DNA of 64,000 nt from contig JANTQF010000129.1 of NCBI GenBank assembly GCA_032988165.1, positions 28,204 through 92,203 on the forward strand, given 5' to 3'. How positions within the stretch are numbered: the first letter of the stretch is position 1; each line of letters begins with the position of its first letter. Below, piece after piece: positions 57,330 through 64,000 of the stretch. Source of the DNA: Emmonsiellopsis sp. PD_33. Taxonomy: Eukaryota > Ascomycota > Eurotiomycetes > Onygenales > Ajellomycetaceae. The position numbers were made by a program, and so were the translations under genes. The notes beneath the pieces were generated by a model. The model did not search any database and had not been told where the DNA came from. It worked only from the letters and a program-made list of their open reading frames with translations.

Positions 57330-60300
57330 TTCAGCGGTATATAGGATTATCAAAGAGGGGCGGAGAGTTCAAAAATTGATCGAAAATTGCGAAGAGCATA
57401 AGAGTCCAGCATGTATTATAATAGCAACATCCAGCCACACGTCCAAGGTTCGTAATCCAGGTCAGGAGGAAGAGGAGCGCCAAGGGGGAGAGAGGGAGAG
57501 AGGAGAGAGGGGCATAAGTATGAGAGGAGGGTGGCGGAAGAAGAGGGCGCGGAGGAAGCAGTGGGAGGCGGCGGGCGAAATATTAAAAAGAAGAACGGAA
57601 GAAAAGAAAGACGAAGAGAAAAGACGGAGGAAGAGGGATGGCGAGAATGGCCAGAAGAGGAAATAGGGATGCTCCGGCGCAAAAGGCGGGGGCGAAGCGT
57701 GGTTATATCAAGACAGCCCGATTCAAAATCCTGGCGCGCTGACTCCGGGGGCTTTTCGCGTCCACCAGATGCAAGGCATCCTGCTCTATTTCCCGTGCTC
57801 TTCGCTCGCCTTCTGCTGCGCTGCGTCTGCTGGATTTTGACTCGGCATTGCAAGTGGGCGGGCTGCAGACGGCCGCAGGATGGTCGCATGCAAGTGTTTA
57901 GCCCGGATCGCGGTGGCGGATACGGTATCCATGCCTGCCATACCGTATCGGGCATGGATACAATACCGCTGACTGCAGGGCTTGGCGCAGCCGGGCGCCA
58001 GCTGCCGGGCGAGAAACCGCTGGCGTTGGCTCGAAGATCGCCGTGGCAGCGTATGGTATGGTATTGTACCATACGGCGAATATCGGTGCTGTATCGCTCA
58101 AGCCGACATCGAGGGGCAAGGGATGGAGAGACGCACTTTGAGGGCAGGAAAAGATTTTCCGATGACGACTCCTGTTAGGCCATATCCATAAAAAGGGTTT
58201 CACTTCGTATGCACGTTTCTCGAGAGCTCCTGGGAACATGAAATATTGCCATGCCTCGGACGAGTCCAGTGGGTTACAGCAACCTCCTTGCCTGCCTAAG
58301 TTTTGAGTTCTCCGAGGCCCTCGAGCTTAGCAGAACATCGCAATAAAGGCTACGGTTACAAAAGTAGCTTTCAATCCTCGCGGGCTCGACTGTCTGTGGA
58401 TGGAGCTTGCTGCAGGTGAGATTATTATTCCCTTCCTGCGATTCCAGTGGTTGGAAGCGCAAAATGCAGAAGAAAGATCTACTTGCATGCTCAGGTGAAC
58501 CCTTCCTGGTTAGAGCCTTGCACGTTCCACTTAAACGGGGCAAACTTTTCAGGAAACCTCCATCTGCAGCAAGCGATGTTGTGACCCCCGGGGGGTATGG
58601 TCTCTTGATCTTCGTCGATGATCCAGACATCCCGCCATCAAGCGGCATGGATCTCGTCTCGACTGATCTCGAACCATCCCGCCTTTTGGATTGTTGAATA
58701 GATGGACGGGGCCTGAGCATCTATTCAATGCATCTCCTATCCCAGGTCAGAGTTTCCCGCTACATGATCTGTTGGGAGCTAGGGACGCATCATAAGAAGT
58801 ATATTGAGGGACTCCAACCCTCCAGAATCCCAGATAACTTTAAGCAGTGCGTAGTCTCAACCCACAGGTTCGGAAAAACCCTGTCTCCCTTTTTTGAGGG
58901 CCAGACAAGGGCACGAAAAGGCAAGGTTTGAGTTTCGAAACATGGCCATAGAGCCTGAAGGTCGGTTGCTGTATGGCCAAATCTTGGGTGTCAGAAGAAA
59001 CATGGGCCACCGTGGGAGCGGGTTCTCCAGAACTAGCCTGTGGATGGGTTCCAATTGGGGTGCCGTAGTGGAAGGTTGTGAGCACTGTTCAGCTGATGGA
59101 GGGATGCTTCTTGGACGACCTTGGACATCAGATTCGCTGATGGCAAAGACCACCAGAGCCCACTCCTTGCACGCAATCCCTGTTCTGATCGCCGATTGGA
59201 TCGAGGGCTGGTCCACCATCATTCCAGACTTTCTGGAAGAAAACGCCAACTTCACAGCCCGGAGAGCCCACAGACCCGGACAAGGAGAGGGATGGACAGG
59301 CAAAAGAGCAATCATAAATAGCATTGCAGATACCGGGACAGAGATCCAGGATTACACGACCCTACTGCAGAGCTCCAAAGAGGGCAAGACTTGGAGTCGG
59401 GAGAGCAGGACTGCATACTTGTGCTGTGCCGTCCTTGCTACCAGTCATATTCCCACCCCATCCCGTCCATCCCTCCTGTAGCGGAGTAGCGAAGGGGAGG
59501 ATCGAATGCGCAACGGCAGACAGAAAGGCTATTGCAGCGCGCGAGGTTGCCGGCGTCGACATCAGGTGACAGCCACTGTATCCAATCGTACCAGGGACAT
59601 GGAGGGGACATCGCTCTCGCTGGCCGATACCACGGTGCAATTTGTCCTCTCCACGCAACTCGATGTTTGAGCTACAAATGGCTTTTTCCTACTGGTCGCC
59701 AAAGCCGTCGTTGATGGGATCTTGTGAGGTCAAACGACCCTCCCCGCAACACGCGCCCAACGAGACTCCAGTAGTCAGCTCGCATGTGTCGCTTTCCGCC
59801 GGCTGTGGACGGGCTGTGAGAAGATCCCTTCGATCAGAGAGCGTACCAGGCCTGTACAAAGCTCAGAGTTGTGCAGTGGAGCAGCAGCGTCGCATTTGCC
59901 AAGTCAAGTTGCATCTGGCTGTCTCTGTCTCGCAGTCCTCGAGAGATGTCGGCAATATGATAATCCCGCCTGCGCCTCACAGTGTGGCTATGCCCTGCTG
60001 TATTTTATTAGTATGCAGGAATCTTTCAAATCTTACACGCCTGTATGTACGCGGTATGGACGGTATTCTATTATTTATTCCTTGCATCATATTGCATCTT
60101 CTGATGTTTAATATATTTCATATTTCATGGTCGACTATCGCGCGCTCCGTCTGCGCCTAGAGAAAGGTTTTGGGCGGCGCGGTTCACCTCGCAGGCGGCA
60201 TCGCTGCATTTTACGCCACCAGACGCGGGAATCACGTCTGAACGGGGCATCGAAGCGATTCTTCTGCAGTCAAAAAGGCATCCGCATGCAAATTCCAGCT

Positions 60301-61720
60301 CGAGACGTGCAGCTTTTGCCGTCCCTCATGCACGGAGAACGAGGACAATGACGGCAGAGGACTGGGTGCTCATGCCCATCTACGTCGTCTCCAACACCAT
60401 ACATCCCCAACCGATTTTGGCCAGTCGCTTTCTCGCCAGACGGGCGTTTTGAAACCACACAAGCAACGTCTTCTGTATCATTAGCTAACCCTGTCTGTCA
60501 TGCACACTCCGTGAGTCATCAAATAAACGGTGCAGTTCAACAGCTTTTGTCTTTTGTTTCATCGCGGTCTGGCGCGCCCGCGCCCGCATCCACTTTTTCT
60601 TCGCACCGGCCATGCTCATGCATGCAGAACTCGGCCTGTCCAGCTGAAAAGTCTGAGCCTGGACACAAACTACGTCACCGAGAGAAGCGCCATTTTCGTG
60701 CATCTTGGCCCTAAGAGAGAGTCCCTCGCTTGGATTTTGATAAGGATAATGGCGTCACGTCAATACAATCCATACATAGTCTGGGAGTCTTTTTGTTTTA
60801 GTTTATCCGGCAACCTGGAATCGTGGATGATATCATAGGCATGGAGGGGTAAGTCCACTACTAACTAGTTATCGTTGACCGCCAATTTACCGCGGGGCAA
60901 GCAGTCGGGCTGGGGCGTGTGCTTTGGCTCAACCTTCGTAAAGCATTTTCTTCGGTCTCTTGAGTGCTCCCAACGGCCCTTGATGCCGAGGACGTAGGTT
61001 ATGCCGTTCATTAAAGAACTCACTATCGCCAAATCGCCTCAGAATGGTCCTTCAAGTCACCGCTCTTTCATTGTCGGCCGAGGAAGGACGCCTCTTCACC
61101 GACAAGAATATGCAGACGTCATTCACCCCAAATATCCCGAATATATTAACACAATCCATCGAACAAGGACCCGAGTCGTTTCCTTGAAACCATCTCTCAA
61201 AGAAAAAAAACATGCAGCACAAAAATCTGCATCCCCCGTTTCATGATCGCTGCCCAGCCCAGCGCAGTTCATGCATACTAGTTGACGCAGTTAAATCGGC
61301 CTGAACTGCCCTAGCTAGTAGTTAGTAGCCTCGTCTGACTCACGCTCTGCATAATCTGTAACGACATAAAACGCATGCAGGGCAACCTTCCGGGGGCAAA
61401 CCATGGCGGGATAGTTTTAAAAAGGACGCGACCACGCGCCTTTTCTTTCATCCTTTCTTTGCGCGCTTGTTCTCGCCGCGCATCCAGCAGATCTATTGTT
61501 TTTTTTTTCTGGGGGGGGGAACGACTTGACGCGACGTTCCATCCCCCTCCCTGGCCTGCGTGGGATACTTTTCCCAGGCGCTGACCCCTCCATAACGTGA
61601 TCGCGCGTATGGCCAAGGGAAAGACGTTTGTGTGTGGAAACGCGCATCCGACGCGTGACACACTTCTTTTCCTTGCTTCTTCGTCTGGCGCATATTGTGG
61701 AGTTTGGGTGCTAATATGGC
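57330..61720. other. 4.4 kb gene-poor region
   Basis: Includes a purine-rich tract (57470-57680, GGAGAG/GAAGAA) that creates overlapping long frames on both strands, the palindrome cluster at 57919-58075, and overlapping frames at 58857-59481 with no family. No gene is supported. It may hold a long 5' leader or promoter of the gene at 56277-57329. Confidence 0.4.
57919..58075. repeat. Cluster of perfect inverted repeats
   Basis: GATACGGTAT (57919-57928) pairs with ATACCGTATC (57940-57949). The overlapping TATCCATGCC (57926-57935) pairs with GGCATGGATA (57951-57960). CGTATGGTA (58050-58058) pairs with TACCATACG (58067-58075). The shared core is ATACGG/CCGTAT. They lie 0.6-0.75 kb upstream of the gene at 56277-57329 and could be operator-like sites. 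Confidence 0.6.
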
Positions 61721-61740
61721 TGAAACTGACAACTCCTGAG

Positions 61741-61760
61741 GAGGTCGCGGGATTCGAACC
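61741..61760 (-). other. Isolated tRNA T-arm-like sequence (pol III B box)
   Basis: The minus strand reads GGTTCGAATCCCGCGACC, with GGTTCGAATCC a perfect B-box match. Upstream on the same strand I cannot fold a D-arm or anticodon arm and see no A box, and the T stem does not pair well. I read it as a tRNA relic or a TFIIIC-type site, not a functional tRNA. Confidence 0.4.
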
Positions 61761-61808
61761 GAATGAATGCAGCGTGGCCAGGATTGGAATCGTGGCCGTG
61801 GTGGTGGA

Positions 61809-61832
61809 TTTTTTTTTTTTTTTTTTTTTTTT
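61809..61832. repeat. Poly(T) run of 24
   Basis: 24 uninterrupted T on the plus strand, about 50 bp from the B-box-like sequence and on its 5' side, so it is not a pol III terminator or SINE tail for it. Confidence 0.9.
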
Positions 61833-62029
61833 AGGCGAAACTTTGATGAGATAGGTTCATTCTGACGCGCTGTCGTTGCCGTCTCATTGAACAGAGAGGG
61901 TTGTTGTTTCAGAGTCGATTGTATATCCTGCCCAGGTGGGCTTTTCCAAGTGTTGCCCCAAATGTATCCATGGGCTGTCTACTTGTTAAGAGCCATGATG
62001 CAAAGGAGATGCCTCCATGAGATTATCCC

Positions 62030-62792
62030 GTGTCCTTCTCCTTCGTGAGCGCGGACGTCTCGGGCTTAGGAGCCGGAAAAACGTCCACTGCTAACTATCA
62101 GGCAGGCATCAATGCCCTTCACTCTCGAATAACAAATCTTCGATGCTTTGATGAGAACAAATGTTTAACATTCATGCTACCAACAGGAAGGCCTTCAAAG
62201 CCGAATTCAAAGAGGCTGGTTATGAAGCAAGAACTGATGGATATCTTGATAACTGCCCAAGGCAATGCCCAGGTTATTATTGGGGTGAAGCCAGTGCTAC
62301 GATTGAAGAAACTAGCTGCTATTTCAAATGCAGGAGAGTGCTCAAAAGGTGGCCTGGATTAATTAAAGTGATGGTGAAAGTTCTAATGGAGATAAGAAAG
62401 CGTATAACTCTCCCCTTTCCTCCCTTGAGCCCAGCATTCCATTTTGACATTGAGATACCTTCTAGTACTAAATGAATGGTCGTCTCCCTCTCTCTCGAAA
62501 TCGGCATGAGGTATACCCGACAGTTGCTGAGTACAATGACAAATACGTTAGTTCCTTGAAAAATGAGAATCAATCGCCATGCTTTATGACTATGCGCCAA
62601 TTCAGGCCTTGGGATACACTAGATGCCAATGACATGAGGTATCTGGGTCCTCTTTTCCTAGCAATATCTCTTCGCGCGCAAGCTGAGGATAAAAAGAATA
62701 AGACATGGGTTTCTTTTTTTTTGGTTTTGACAGTAGTGATTAGTCCTTCAGAATTATTAGGTTTTTTTTTTGTGATGCCATTCGGTACTTGA
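62030..62792 (+). pseudogene. Relic protein-coding segment, family unknown
   Basis: Three plus-strand frames overlap in sequence: 62030-62362, 62161-62475 (KAFKAEFKEAGYEARTDGYL, DNCPRQCPGYYWGEA) and 62472-62792 (EVYPTVAEYNDKYVSSLKNE, MRQFRPWDTLDANDMRYLGP). Each has protein-like composition over part of its length, as expected from a frameshifted old gene. No family is recognised; it may be transposon-derived, given the setting. Confidence 0.3.
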
Positions 62793-63046
62793 TGTAGGAA
62801 CAGTGTATTGAATTGTGGGAAAGGTTGATTCCAGCTTCTACTGATGGATGGCAGTGTTGGTTATGTAGTTGTCCAGTGTTAAAATCATTATGTTGTGATG
62901 TATCACTATCTGGGCAAATTTTTTAGAAGATTTGTCCTGTACATTCTTATTTTACGTCAAATTCTTTCTTGATTTCTTAAACATTGACACGAAATCGACT
63001 CGGTTCTGATATTAAAAGCATATCTTAACTGGTTAGAACAGTTAAT

Positions 63047-63552
63047 ATGGGGGATATCTCTAAGTCCAGCATTATATACACATCCTCCTCTGAGGCTGAT
63101 ATTATAGAAATTATCAAAGTGTATTTTGATATTGGCTTTATTGTAGAATCAGCACCTCAATCACCTATTGCGTAACTATTCTCAGAGAAAAGCCCAATGA
63201 AAAAAAAAAAATTAACAGGTAAGTTATTTGGCAAATTTCTCGGGCTTGTTAATCTTCCCACTGAATATGCTGAGGAAGTCATACATTGAAAATATCGCAC
63301 ACCTAGCGCTCCACACACTTAGACAGATGGCAAGAATGGATATATCACTGGTGTTTATTATTAAGGCTATTCGAATTCAATGCTTCATCCTATTCATTCT
63401 ATGCCATCAGTGACCCCGAGAAAGCCAGAAAGTCCGATTAATAACACCATAACTAGTACTAGGGAAGAAGCGTATAAACTTGCTGTGTAGCCCTATGTCT
63501 TACGACATCCCAAGGCATATGCGTATATCCATGAATACACCGGATGTCATTG
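63047..63552 (+). pseudogene. Relic protein-coding segment, family unknown
   Basis: ATG 63047 opens MGDISKSSIIYTSSSEADII, stopping at 63173. A related frame from ATG 63198 (KLTGKLFGKFLGLVNLPTEY) continues to about 63550 through four stops (TGA, TAG, TAA, TAG), with ordered text between them (SVTPRKPESPINNTITSTRE, YVLRHPKAYAYIHEYTGCH). CpG is present here, unlike the 24-36 kb block, so its decay is of a different kind or age. No family recognised. Confidence 0.35.
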
Positions 63553-63879
63553 ATCCGTGGTGCAAGGTAATCGAAAAGAAATCAGTTTCTCGAGTCAGGA
63601 GTAATGGCATGGATTTAACAAAGATGGAAGAAGACATCTGTAGGTTTGCTTCGCTTGGGTACTAATTCGCTTTTCAATAAACTCGAGTGTAGATCCACAA
63701 TCTAGTTTTCTCCATCCTCCCAAGCTAATTCTTCGAAAATCATCCCGGTATTTCTTGACAGAGGAGACAATTGAACAAATGCCACCATTGACACCTTGTT
63801 TTCTGACAGACAGAGAATCTGATATTGATCGATCGGCCGTCCAGGGGATGGCGGTCACATGATTTTCCTTTTTAGGGCC

Positions 63880-64000
63880 TGTTCAGTGCAAGGCCATTTT
63901 TCGTTGTTTTCTGTTCTCAGAGAACAGAAAACGCGCGCTAGGGCTCAAAAGAATGATTTTGCCCCACTATTAATGATGAAAATGGATGAGTGTTCAGTAA
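63880..64000. other. Possible end of another mobile element with 27-nt hairpin
   Basis: TAGGGCCTGTTCAGTGCAAG at about 63876 looks like a DNA-transposon terminus. It is followed at 63906-63932 by a perfect palindrome (13-bp arms GTTTTCTGTTCTC / GAGAACAGAAAAC around one A) and GCGCGCTAGGG. The window ends before any second terminus can be seen. Confidence 0.35.

Noticed and set aside
57416..58178. Two overlapping frames of 215-218 codons on opposite strands
   Set aside because: Both derive from a purine-rich tract (Lys/Glu/Arg on one strand, Ser/Pro/Leu on the other) and contain palindromes; no motifs.
58857..59481. Overlapping frames of 155 and 195 codons on opposite strands
   Set aside because: No family recognised and no intron or start support; mutual overlap suggests chance openness.
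61741..61850. Functional tRNA gene on the minus strand
   Set aside because: Only the T-loop/B-box part matches; no D-arm, anticodon arm or acceptor pairing could be formed by eye.
63906..63942. Helitron 3' end (hairpin followed by CTAG)
   Set aside because: The base after CTAG is G rather than the expected T, the hairpin is longer than usual and no Rep/helicase coding is visible nearby.

Overview
The window is nuclear DNA of a filamentous ascomycete. The coding genes carry short introns (about 50-140 bp, GT..AG, with CTAAC/CTAAT-like branch sites), and the gene set is typically fungal: two Zn(II)2Cys6 regulators, ERG24, an Atg27-type MRH protein, a PhiA-like wall protein and a GH3 beta-glucosidase. 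One 12.4 kb block of AT-rich repeat DNA has essentially no CpG. CpG depletion confined to repeats is a known habit of Onygenales, described in Coccidioides, so I lean to that order. The species is not proven here.

Layout. 1-7.4 kb: an erythromycin-esterase-family gene (cut by the window start), a divergent six-hairpin-like gene, a FIT/Scs3 lipid-droplet protein and a small Zn2Cys6 factor. 7.4-16.5 kb: a conserved membrane protein, a stand-alone RNase H1 and a PhiA-like secreted protein whose leader is a (CAA)21 tract. 19-22 kb: a six-exon secreted GH3 beta-glucosidase. 24.2-36.5 kb: a nested transposon. The outer element is a Hop-like MULE (about 3.26 kb once the insert is removed) with roughly 105-bp TIRs and an 8-bp target duplication. 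A 9.1 kb chromodomain Ty3/Gypsy LTR retrotransposon, on the minus strand, sits inside it with its own 5-bp target duplication. Both are heavily mutated by RIP-like transitions.

39-57 kb is a conventional gene cluster: a large Zn2Cys6 regulator, an ATG27-like gene divergent from ERG24, TAD1 (tRNA adenosine deaminase) convergent with ERG24 and divergent from SF3B5, a DUF3074 START-like protein and an unrecognised 350-residue protein. 57.3-64 kb is gene-poor. It holds palindrome clusters, a lone tRNA T-arm/B-box, a relic coding stretch and a perfect 27-nt hairpin that may mark the edge of another element.

The genes do not form a biosynthetic cluster. Divergent pairs (esterase/six-hairpin, ATG27-like/ERG24, TAD1/SF3B5) share short intergenic promoters. 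The most unusual content is the retrotransposon. Besides gag-pol it keeps traces of two further same-strand frames, one before gag and one between the chromodomain and the 3' LTR, and it has a C2H2-type finger at the gag-pol junction.
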